Assembly (NCBI GenBank): GCA_050050615.1
Contig: JASFTV010000073.1
Coordinates: 1 to 12,892 of the forward strand
DNA from: JASFTV01 sp050050615
Lineage (GTDB): Bacteria; Desulfobacterota; DSM-4660; Desulfatiglandales; HGW-15
Reading direction: 5' to 3'
Length of the DNA stretch: 12,892 nt
This document shows positions 7,298 to 12,892 of this stretch, piece by piece. The translations under genes were made by a program, and so were the position numbers. The notes below the pieces were generated by a model. It saw only the letters and a program-made list of their open reading frames with translations. It was not told the origin of the DNA and made no database searches. Position 1 is the stretch's first letter. The number at the start of each line of letters is the position of its first letter.

Positions 7298-8833
7298 ATG
7301 AGCCATAAAGACAAAATGATACTTTTCCATGAGAAGAAGAAACACCATCTGAACATGGGTGGTGAAGAGAAGCTCAGGGCCCGAAAAGCGGCCGGCAAGC
7401 TCAATGTCCGTGAGCGGATAGCCTATTTTTTCGACGGAGGCACTTTCCAGGAGCTGGGGTTATTCGCCCATTCGGACAGGCCCGGCATGGCTGAAAGCAC
7501 TCCCACGGACGGCAAAATCATAGGTTATGGACTGGTTGACGGAAGATCCACACTGCTCGCCGCCAATGACATGACGGTATTAGGGGCTTCAAGCGCGAGC
7601 ACCAACATGAAGAAGATTGAGTATGTGCGATTCGTCAGCTGTGAGAAAGGGATCCCCTTAGTTTTCTTGGGGGAGTCAACCGGTGCACGCATGCCTGATT
7701 CCTTGGGTTCCTTCGGAATGGGGCACGGCGGGCAAAACAGGGCGCAGTATCGCAGGTTGAGGGAAGCGCCCTGGATTTCGGTGCTACTTGGACCCTGCTA
7801 CGGCAGTTCGTCGTGGTATTCGGCCATGTCCGATATCAGAGTGATGCTCAAAGGGGCTGTCATGGCCGTTTCCAGTCCAAAAGTGACGCAGATTGCCACC
7901 GGGGAAGACACCCCTCCGGAACAGTTGGGGGGATGGAAAGTGCACTCGGAGATCACGGGTTTGGTGGACGTCGTGGGGGACACAGAGCAAGAATGCATGG
8001 ATTTGGCGAAGCGGTTTCTCACCTACCTTCCCCTGAATTCCCGGGAACTCCCTGCAAGAGCACCTGTGCCGGAGGGATCTGGACAGGAAATGCCCCATAT
8101 TCTTGACTCCCTCCCGGAGCAACGAAACCGGGTATACGACATCCGAAGAATTGCAAAAGCGATCGTGGATGGTGGCGAGATCTTAGAGTTAAAGGAAAAC
8201 TTCGGTCGGGCCTGCGTGACCGCTTTTGCCAGGCTCAACGGGCATGCCATTGGCCTTGTCGCAAATAACCCTCTCTACGGTGCGGGTGCTCTCGATGCGG
8301 ACTGCTGTGAGAAAATCACAAACTTCTTGGTCCTCTGCGATTCCTTCAACATCCCCATCGTTACACTGGTGGACACGCCGGGTTTCTTGGTGGGAAAGGA
8401 AGGGGAGCGTCGAAAAATAGTCGGGAAGATCATCAACTGGATGAATGCCCTTTCTCTGGTGACTGTTCCGAAGTTGACCGTCGTTATTCGGAAAATTTAT
8501 GGTCAGGCCTACCTGAACATGGGTGGTGGAAGGTACTCGGACGCCTTCGTCGCTTGGCCTACAGCGGAAGTCAGCTTCATGGACCCGGAGCCCGGGATCA
8601 ATGTGGTATACAATGTCAAAAGGGAGAATGATTCAGAGGCGTTTGAGCGGCTCCTCAAAGAGATGACGAAAAATACAGAACCTTGGGATGCGGCTGGCAT
8701 CTTTGGGATCAACGAGATCATCGATCCCGCGGAGACCCGTGAGTTTTTGATTCGAATGCTGGCGTTGCACCATGATCGAGGAAGGGGCGGGCTCGGCCAG
8801 CATCTGCTGCACGCCTGGCCCACCTCTTATTGA
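7298..8833 (+). CDS. Acyl-CoA carboxylase carboxyltransferase subunit (second copy)
   Basis: A complete carboxyltransferase subunit of the same superfamily as the truncated gene at the left edge, but clearly diverged from it. From ATG 7298 it has 511 residues; an in-frame ATG at 7259 would add 13, but GGAGAGGGGG sits about ten bases before 7298. The N-half has the family opening (GGEEKLRARKAAGKLNVRER) and the oxyanion region GESTGARMPDS (residues 125-135), where the first glycine of the usual SGGAR is Thr. The C-half has TLVDTPGFLVGKEGE and RKIYGQAYLNMGGG (398-411), close to propionyl-/methylmalonyl-CoA enzymes. WPTAEVSFMDPEPGINVVY matches the end region. Role: carboxyl transfer to or from an acyl-CoA, probably that made by the ligase at 2485-4047. 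It may pair with the first subunit or serve a different step; this cannot be told from sequence. Confidence 0.94.
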   Translation: MSHKDKMILFHEKKKHHLNMGGEEKLRARKAAGKLNVRERIAYFFDGGTFQELGLFAHSDRPGMAESTPTDGKIIGYGLVDGRSTLLAANDMTVLGASSASTNMKKIEYVRFVSCEKGIPLVFLGESTGARMPDSLGSFGMGHGGQNRAQYRRLREAPWISVLLGPCYGSSSWYSAMSDIRVMLKGAVMAVSSPKVTQIATGEDTPPEQLGGWKVHSEITGLVDVVGDTEQECMDLAKRFLTYLPLNSRELPARAPVPEGSGQEMPHILDSLPEQRNRVYDIRRIAKAIVDGGEILELKENFGRACVTAFARLNGHAIGLVANNPLYGAGALDADCCEKITNFLVLCDSFNIPIVTLVDTPGFLVGKEGERRKIVGKIINWMNALSLVTVPKLTVVIRKIYGQAYLNMGGGRYSDAFVAWPTAEVSFMDPEPGINVVYNVKRENDSEAFERLLKEMTKNTEPWDAAGIFGINEIIDPAETREFLIRMLALHHDRGRGGLGQHLLHAWPTSY

Positions 8834-8849
8834 TCCTCAACAGAGCGCC

Positions 8850-8878
8850 CCGGTTTTTACCGGCCTCTAAAACGAGGC
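8850..8878. terminator. Hairpins between convergent genes
   Basis: Two small stems lie where the carboxyltransferase and hydratase genes meet. CCGGT (8850-8854) pairs with ACCGG (8859-8863), and GCCTC (8863-8867) pairs with GAGGC (8874-8878). The second is followed on the + strand by TTCCTCCTTTCTT. They are mutually exclusive at base 8863 and overlap the last codons of the hydratase gene. They are plausible as a weak two-way terminator; the stems are only five pairs. Confidence 0.35.
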
Positions 8879-9633
8879 TTCCTCCTTTCTTGGAAAGCCT
8901 TCATTCCCTCAAGAGCGTCCTTCGTGTCCCCAACGATACGGCGGAGGAGTCCTTCTAACCTTAGTCCTTGCGCAAGGGATAGATCGTAGCTTCTGAGCAA
9001 GGCCTCTTTGACCGCCCGGAGAGCGAGAGGCCCTTTCTCACTGATCTCCTCCGCCAGGGCCCAGGCTGTGTCCATGAGATTCGGGAGAGGAACCACCCGA
9101 TTGACCAGTCCGATTTCCAAGGCGCGCTCCGCACTGATGTTGCGGCCGGTGAAAAGAATTTCTGCAGCCAAATTATAGGGAAGAACCCTGGGTAAGCGTT
9201 GCGTTGCACCCATACCAGGAAATACACCCCAATTGATTTCGGGTTGACCGAATGTGGCGTTTTCCGACGCAATCCGGATATCGCAGAGCAGGGCAAGCTC
9301 AAGACCTCCTGCCAGACAATGGCCATTGATGGCTGCAATAACCGGCTTGAAGCATTCATGATGCCGCATGGGCAGCTTGAATGAGGTGTCCCAGAAGAAG
9401 GAAACATGGGCGTCTTCCCCTTGCCGGCCGCGTTCCTTCAGGTCGGCGCCCGTGCAGAACGCCTTATCACCGGCTCCCGTAATAATAAGGAGAACCGTTT
9501 CCGAATCCTCCACAAAATCGCACCAGCCGTGAAACAGTTCTTGAGCCAGTTCCAGGTTGATGGCGTTCATGACTTCTGGCCGATTCAGAGTGATCCTTGC
9601 GATTTTGCCTTTTTTTTCATATAGCAGTGCCAT
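8857..9633 (-). CDS. Enoyl-CoA hydratase/isomerase (crotonase family)
   Basis: Crotonase-fold enzyme of 258 residues, the normal size, expected to add water to a 2-enoyl-CoA in the cytoplasm. The oxyanion-hole segments are AFCTGADLKE (residues 58-67) and NGHCLAGGLELALLCD (103-118). Both glutamates that act in water addition in enoyl-CoA hydratase are conserved: Glu112 in AGGLELA and Glu132 in FGQPEINWG. This favours hydratase over isomerase or dehalogenase activity. The start is ATG at 9633, with GGAGGAG a few bases upstream on the minus strand. The gene is convergent with the second carboxyltransferase (23 bases apart) and divergent from the MFS gene, across a 515-base gap filled by a large inverted repeat. 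It may process an unsaturated thioester of the neighbouring pathway; as it lies on the other strand, this link is weaker. Confidence 0.94.
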   Translation of the reverse strand: MALLYEKKGKIARITLNRPEVMNAINLELAQELFHGWCDFVEDSETVLLIITGAGDKAFCTGADLKERGRQGEDAHVSFFWDTSFKLPMRHHECFKPVIAAINGHCLAGGLELALLCDIRIASENATFGQPEINWGVFPGMGATQRLPRVLPYNLAAEILFTGRNISAERALEIGLVNRVVPLPNLMDTAWALAEEISEKGPLALRAVKEALLRSYDLSLAQGLRLEGLLRRIVGDTKDALEGMKAFQERRKPRFRGR

Positions 9634-9746
9634 CTTGTCTCCTCCGTTCCGCGGGCGTTAAGAAAATGCCCGACAGGCCTCCGCCCGGACTTCAATAGGC
9701 ATTCAAAGGGGCTGTCTTTTGGGGCAGAAAGCTTGACCGAAACGCC

Positions 9747-10107
9747 TCGTTCGATGCTATAAGGGAGGTAATGACTTGGTATCGTGCAAAAGTGTTGGCA
9801 TGGCACGAAACGTCGGGGATGATTACTTTTCATTTCAAGGCAGGCCATGACCTTTTCGAAAGGGGATATCTCACAAAAAAATCCCACTTGACCCTGCAGT
9901 GGCTGGAAATTCGGGGTTTACGCCCAAAAACACCTCGGAATCTCCCATGAACATGTCAAACCCCGAATTTCCGGCCACCGCGAAAGAGCCCAATAGATAT
10001 CCCCTTGAGAAAAGCGGCACGGCCTGCAAAACCTAAAACACCTTCGAAACCAATCCATGCCAATACTTTTGAACGTTACTAATCACTTGGAGCACAAACA
10101 TCAACGA
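9747..10107. repeat. Large nested imperfect inverted repeat
   Basis: The two halves of this stretch match each other in reverse complement in ordered blocks around a centre near 9938. From outside in, 9747-9756 matches 10099-10107 (CATC[G]AACGA). Then 9779-9802 matches 10056-10079 at 21 of 24 bases (CATGCCAAYACTTTTG core). Then 9840-9870 matches 9996-10027, with GATATCCCCTT exact, GAAAAG shared and GGCCTGC exact. Last, 9899-9919 matches 9958-9978 at 20 of 21 bases. The material between blocks is diverged and differs in length. It looks like an old palindromic element (MITE- or REPIN-like) or an inverted duplication of a promoter region. All block matches were read by eye. Confidence 0.75.
9899..9978. 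repeat. 21-base inner inverted repeat with 38-base loop
   Basis: The arm at 9899-9919 (ending GGAAATTCGGGGTTT) is the reverse complement of 9958-9978 except at one position, T9904 against G9973. In a rightward transcript this would be a U-G wobble, leaving an unbroken 21-pair stem; in a leftward transcript it would be an A-C mismatch. No T run follows on either side, so it does not look like a plain intrinsic terminator. Confidence 0.85.
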
Positions 10108-10117
10108 AAAACTGCAT

Positions 10118-10150
10118 TCCGAGCCGTCCCTCTGCTCGGATTTCTGATTT
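10118..10150 (+). promoter_or_regulatory. Hairpin with T-rich tail directly before the MFS gene
   Basis: TCCGAGC (10118-10124) pairs perfectly with GCTCGGA (10134-10140) around a nine-base loop. The sequence right after it is TTTCTGATTT, and the possible starts (TTG 10149, ATG 10161) follow at once. This has the form of an intrinsic terminator or attenuator in the leader of the MFS gene. The alternative is that it ends a transcript from the inverted-repeat region. Confidence 0.5.
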
Positions 10151-10160
10151 GAACAGCTTG

Positions 10161-11366
10161 ATGGTTCTGAAAGAGGCCTGTGTTTCCACTGTGAGATGGC
10201 AAATTCTGGGCATTCTATTTTTGGCTATTTTCGCCTCCATGTTGGGTGCCGGACTCGTCGCTCCGTTGCTTCCGGTTTACGCCCACGGGCTTGGCGCCAC
10301 AGGTCTGTACATTGGGTTCATTTTTGCCGCCTTTTCCCTGTCCAGAACCATATGCCTGCCCCTGTTTGGGCGCCTATCCGATGTTAAGGGCAGGAAGCCT
10401 TTCATCACGCTTGGACTTTTGGCCTATTTTATGGCCTCCATCGCGTACATCATTTCCGCGAATGTAAGTTCCCTCATTCTCATCAGGGTTTTTCAAGGAA
10501 CCGCTGCAGCAATGATCCTGCCTGTAGCCAGGGCATATGCGGGCGAGATCACCCCCAAAGGCAAAGAGGGAACCGTCATGGGCGTGTTCAACGTATCCCT
10601 TTACGGGGGACTAAGCGTAGGTCCTGTGATAGGAGGCGTCTTCAAGGATGTTTTCGGCATAAAAGCTGCCTTTCTTTCCATGGGTATCGTTTCCTTGCTG
10701 GGATTTCTGGCCTGCCTGGTGTTCCTTCCGTCTAGAAAAGAGGAGAAAGTCCGTCTCGGGGCGCATGCGCCTTTGCGTTACCGAAGCCTGTTCAGTGATC
10801 GGCACATCATGGGACTTTTCCTCTTCAGTCTCACGCACACCATGTGCGTCGGAACCATCTGGTCCTTCGCACCCTTGCTTGCAGACGTCGAATTGGGATT
10901 GTCCAGCGTGGAGGCGGGCTTCATTATCACCTTCAGCGTGCTGATGAGCGCTCTGCTTATGGCACCCATGGGGTTTGTGGCGGACAGAGTAAACAGGAGG
11001 TTCCTTGTGGTCATTGGGGGACTCATCACGGCAAGCGCAATGATATTCTTTTACACAGGTCAAGAATACTGGCCGCTCTTTGTCGCCAGCATCTTTGTAG
11101 GTGTTGGAGGAGGTATTGCGCTCCCGGCAATCATGGCCATGGGTGTTGTGATTGGTCGTGCAAAGGATTCCATGGGCTCCATCATGGCCATCTTGACCAT
11201 GGGCCACAGCTTGGCCATGGTTCTGGGTCCGGTTCTCGCCGGAATCATCGTGGATACCCTTAATATACGGCTGGCATTCCTGGGCGGGGCGATCACCATG
11301 TTCTTGGGAACAGCCGGGGCTTTGTCTCTGACGTCCAGGCTCTACGCCTTAGGAAAACGGGGGTAG
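10161..11366 (+). CDS. Major facilitator superfamily transporter (multidrug-efflux-like)
   Basis: Inner-membrane transporter of the 12-helix MFS type, 401 residues from ATG 10161. The N-half carries motif A in the loop between helices 2 and 3, GRLSDVKGRKPF (residues 70-81), and the C-half has the weaker counterpart FVADRVNRRFLVV. The stretch RVFQGTAAAMILPVARAYAGE fits helix 4 and the loop after it, and GGLSVGPVIGG is the motif C region characteristic of drug:proton antiporters. Export of a small molecule is therefore more likely than uptake, but the substrate is unknown. The start is uncertain. In-frame TTG codons at 10149 and 10158 and a GTG at 10191 also exist, and none has a strong ribosome site. 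The gene stands alone, divergent from the hydratase, with repeat-derived sequence on both sides. Confidence 0.9.
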   Translation: MVLKEACVSTVRWQILGILFLAIFASMLGAGLVAPLLPVYAHGLGATGLYIGFIFAAFSLSRTICLPLFGRLSDVKGRKPFITLGLLAYFMASIAYIISANVSSLILIRVFQGTAAAMILPVARAYAGEITPKGKEGTVMGVFNVSLYGGLSVGPVIGGVFKDVFGIKAAFLSMGIVSLLGFLACLVFLPSRKEEKVRLGAHAPLRYRSLFSDRHIMGLFLFSLTHTMCVGTIWSFAPLLADVELGLSSVEAGFIITFSVLMSALLMAPMGFVADRVNRRFLVVIGGLITASAMIFFYTGQEYWPLFVASIFVGVGGGIALPAIMAMGVVIGRAKDSMGSIMAILTMGHSLAMVLGPVLAGIIVDTLNIRLAFLGGAITMFLGTAGALSLTSRLYALGKRG

Positions 11367-11374
11367 CGCCGTTT
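11355..11374 (+). terminator. Hairpin over the MFS stop codon
   Basis: AAACGG (11355-11360) pairs with CCGTTT (11369-11374) around an eight-base loop that contains the TAG stop. The following bases, GTCTT, give only a poor T tail. It is the best candidate for the end of the MFS transcript in the first 300 bases after the gene. Confidence 0.4.
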
Positions 11375-11553
11375 GTCTTAGAACCAAACCGTGCAATTTG
11401 CGAACTTCATCATGAGAGCAACTGACCCAGCGGTCTTTCATGGTCCGAACTCGCCCGAACCCGTGTTCAAAAACAGTTCTGTCTCCTTTTCTTTCTGGCG
11501 AACAAGAGCAGACTTTTGTAGACTTAGTCGACCACCACGCCTGACAACGTAGT

Positions 11554-11614
11554 CTGCAGCGGCCAAAAAATTCGGGGTTCCTGGCAGCAAGTAAAGCCCA
11601 TGTCCACACTTTTG
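11554..11614 (+). repeat. Partial second copy of the repeat element
   Basis: 11554-11579 (CTGCAGCGGCC, then six A, then TTCGGGGTT) matches 9894-9918 in the same orientation, with about 21 shared bases and one single-base gap. CTGCAG and AAATTCGGGGTT are identical. Twenty bases further, 11598-11614 (CCATGTCCACACTTTTG) matches the outer block of the large repeat (CCATGCCAAYACTTTTG) with small indels. The blocks between them in the full element are missing, so this looks like a deleted or decayed copy. Confidence 0.55.
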
Positions 11615-11629
11615 GCTGTTACCAAATAA

Positions 11630-11689
11630 TTTTGTCCCTTTTTCTATGTAAAAAAAATGACGTTTTTTATCTGGTTTTGACATTTTTTT
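11630..11689. other. Spaced A/T tracts (possible bent DNA)
   Basis: Six A or T runs of four to eight bases have centres near 11632, 11641, 11654, 11666, 11677 and 11686, on average about 11 bases apart. Runs spaced by one helical turn are known to bend DNA. The stretch ends about 80 bases before the sigma54-like promoter. Confidence 0.4.
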
Positions 11690-11719
11690 GTCCGCTTCCC
11701 CGAGGGCGGGATGGGTCGG

Positions 11720-11742
11720 AACAGAGCTAAGACTCTGTTTTT
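11720..11742 (+). terminator. Intrinsic-terminator-like hairpin
   Basis: AACAGAG (11720-11726) pairs perfectly with CTCTGTT (11733-11739) around a six-base loop, and the 3' arm runs into five T bases (11738-11742). It is the most terminator-like structure in the window. It could end the MFS transcript after a long trailer, or a separate small RNA from this gap, and it shields the next gene from read-through. Confidence 0.55.
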
Positions 11743-11768
11743 CTGAATATATCCTAATTTTGGGAAAA

Positions 11769-11785
11769 CGGTACAAATCTTGCTT
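11769..11785 (+). promoter_or_regulatory. Sigma54 (RpoN)-type promoter candidate
   Basis: CGGTACAAATCTTGCTT has the -24 GG (11770-11771) and -12 GC (11782-11783) separated by exactly ten bases, as sigma54 promoters require, and TTGCTT matches the -12 element fully. The -24 element GGTAC differs from GGCAC at one base. The start of transcription would be near 11795, about 70 bases before the transglycosylase ATG. A sigma70 reading (TTGGGA, 17 bases, CTTAAC) is possible but poorer. Confidence 0.5.
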
Positions 11786-11867
11786 AACATTATGGGTTAC
11801 GCCGAAAACAGCCAAAAGGGCGAAGCCAAACGAGACCACTCTAGCATGCCCATGGAGAATCGCGGTT

Positions 11868-12892
11868 ATGAAAAAGAAGCATCTCACAACTGACCTGGTT
11901 TGTCTGCTGTTATTGGGAAGCTCACTTCTATTTGGAGATCCGTGCGCTGCCTCAGAACCTTTTCCCCTCTATCCCTGCATAGAGCCGAACGTTCGTTTCT
12001 GGATCGACGCGTATACCATCTATCCAACGACAAAGGGCATCCTCCATGACAGCAGTAATTTGGCGGTTGTCTACGGCGTCATCGATCTATGGCCACCCGA
12101 TAAACACGGGGCGAGGAAAATAAACAGAAAGCGGATCAAAGTCGCCAAACAGGAATACAAAAAGATTCTGGAAAAACTGGCTCGAAATGTGCCCGCCCAA
12201 GATCCGGAATCAAGACGCATTCTCGCTCTGTTCGGGCCGGACACGAGTCCGGCCACATTCCGAAAGGCGATGCGCAACATCCGCTGCCAGATCGGCCAGA
12301 AAGATCGCTTTCAACAGGGGCTCATTCGGTCCGGAGCTTATATCGATGAGATCAAAGCTATCTTTCGTTCCCACTGGCTGCCAGAGGATCTCGCATATCT
12401 GCCTCATGTTGAGTCCTCCTTCAACCCGAAAGCGTACAGCAAATTCGGGGCAGCCGGTATCTGGCAATTCACCCGCTCTACCGGCAAGCGGTTTATGACC
12501 GTGGACTATGCCCTGGATGAACGGCGGGATCCGATTCGATCATCCGAGGCCGCGGCACAACTGCTGAAACGCAGCTATGAAAAACTGGGGAGTTGGCCAA
12601 TGGCCATTACTGCTTACAACCGCGGCATCGCCGGTATGTTACGCGCAAAAAGGGCCAAGGGCAGCTACGAGGCAATTTTCAAGCACTACAGAAGCAGGCG
12701 GTTCAAGTTCGCCTCCAGAAATTTTTACTCCGAATTCCTGGCAGCCAGGGAGGCGGTAAAAAACTATGAGCGATATTTCGGCCTACTCAAGCTGGACAAG
12801 CCCTTGGAGACCCGGGAAGTGGTGATGGAGGGGTATGCCTCCATGAGTGACCTGTCGCTCTATTTTGAAGTGGACATCGAAACCATCCGCAG
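11868..12892 (+). CDS. Secreted lytic murein transglycosylase, MltD-like (3' partial)
   Basis: Enzyme that cleaves peptidoglycan glycan strands in the cell envelope, leaving 1,6-anhydromuramic ends. It begins at ATG 11868 (MKKKHLTTDL), and 341 codons are visible before the window ends. The N-terminus is a signal peptide with a basic start and hydrophobic core (about residues 8-24); the nearby Cys is not in a lipobox (FGDPC), so it is not an obvious lipoprotein. The SLT catalytic domain begins near residue 165. The catalytic Glu182 is in PHVESSFNPKAYS, followed by FGAAGIWQFTRSTGKRF, and the substrate-groove motif AYNRG comes later. The block before it (residues 30-160) is typical of MltD-like proteins, and the last visible residues (YASMSDLSLYFEVDIETIR) resemble the start of a LysM-type wall-binding repeat. 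It has no obvious tie to the acid cluster. Confidence 0.9.
   Translation, partial: MKKKHLTTDLVCLLLLGSSLLFGDPCAASEPFPLYPCIEPNVRFWIDAYTIYPTTKGILHDSSNLAVVYGVIDLWPPDKHGARKINRKRIKVAKQEYKKILEKLARNVPAQDPESRRILALFGPDTSPATFRKAMRNIRCQIGQKDRFQQGLIRSGAYIDEIKAIFRSHWLPEDLAYLPHVESSFNPKAYSKFGAAGIWQFTRSTGKRFMTVDYALDERRDPIRSSEAAAQLLKRSYEKLGSWPMAITAYNRGIAGMLRAKRAKGSYEAIFKHYRSRRFKFASRNFYSEFLAAREAVKNYERYFGLLKLDKPLETREVVMEGYASMSDLSLYFEVDIETIR

Larger units (their letters stand above)
9634..10160. other. Long divergent intergenic region
   Basis: About 525 bases between the hydratase (leftward) and MFS (rightward) starts, with no convincing gene on either strand. It must hold the promoters of both genes, but I see no good -35/-10 pair for either. 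Most of it is taken up by the imperfect inverted repeat at 9747-10107, and its right end by the hairpin at 10118-10140. Confidence 0.75.
11367..11867. other. Long non-coding region before the lytic transglycosylase gene
   Basis: About 500 bases with no credible gene. From left to right it holds unassigned sequence (11375-11553), a partial copy of the inverted-repeat element (11554-11614), spaced A/T tracts (11630-11689), a terminator-like hairpin (11720-11742), a sigma54-like promoter (11769-11785) and the leader of the next gene. In 11375-11553 I see nothing that I can name. Confidence 0.7.

Noticed and set aside
8833..8857. Operon link between the second carboxyltransferase and the hydratase
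   Set aside because: The genes are convergent, so they cannot share a transcript; any link is functional only.
9791..9806. Sigma54 promoter at TGGCACG (9801-9807 region) before the hydratase or MFS gene
   Set aside because: The -24-like TGGCACG has no TTGC at the required spacing (GTCGG follows), so it fails the -12 element.
9585..9887. 100-residue open frame on the - strand upstream of the hydratase
   Set aside because: It overlaps the hydratase start in another frame and runs over the outer blocks of the inverted repeat; no ribosome site or protein-like pattern was seen.
9747..10107. CRISPR array or insertion sequence in the long intergenic gap
   Set aside because: There are no regularly spaced direct repeats with unique spacers and no transposase frame; the structure is a single palindrome-like element.
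10611..11207. 198-residue open frame on the - strand inside the MFS gene
   Set aside because: It is a shadow of the membrane-protein gene, with a His/Asp/Lys-rich, low-complexity translation.
11438..11887. 149-residue open frame on the - strand in the gap before the transglycosylase
   Set aside because: It crosses the sigma54-like promoter, the terminator hairpin and the start of the transglycosylase gene, and the peptide has no recognisable fold or motif.

Overview
The window (12,892 bases, moderately GC-rich, no rRNA, tRNA, CRISPR array or transposase seen) looks like chromosomal catabolic DNA from a Gram-negative anaerobe. The gene mix is an acyl-CoA carboxylase-type carboxyltransferase pair, an AMP-forming acyl-CoA ligase, a TRAP carboxylate transporter and an enoyl-CoA hydratase, plus a sigma54-like promoter. 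It would fit Desulfobacterota (syntrophic or sulfate-reducing former Deltaproteobacteria), but that assignment is an inference from gene content and style, not from a marker gene.

Bases 1-8833, all on the + strand, form what appears to be one organic-acid utilisation cluster. In order it holds a 5'-truncated carboxyltransferase (1-1536), a GntR/UTRA regulator (1598-2353), an acyl-CoA ligase (2485-4047), a TRAP transporter (binding protein 4112-5155, small permease 5376-5906, large permease 5914-7185) and a second, divergent carboxyltransferase (7298-8833). The likely logic is that the TRAP system imports a carboxylate, the ligase converts it to its CoA thioester, and a biotin-dependent carboxylase carboxylates (or decarboxylates) the thioester. 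An enoyl-CoA hydratase (8857-9633, - strand, convergent) could act on an unsaturated intermediate. No biotin carboxylase or biotin carrier protein is visible, so those parts must lie outside the window. The substrate cannot be read from the sequence.

Bases 9634-10160 separate the divergent hydratase and an MFS exporter-like gene (10161-11366). This gap is the most unusual part of the window. It holds a nested, imperfect inverted repeat of about 360 bases (9747-10107) with at least four matching blocks, including a 21-base inner pair with one mismatch. Parts of the same repeat recur beyond the MFS gene at 11554-11614. A hairpin with a T-rich tail sits directly before the MFS start.

Bases 11367-11867 are non-coding and carry, in order, the partial repeat copy, a run of helically spaced A/T tracts, an intrinsic-terminator-like hairpin and a sigma54-like promoter. 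They lead into a secreted MltD-type lytic transglycosylase (from 11868) that runs off the right edge.
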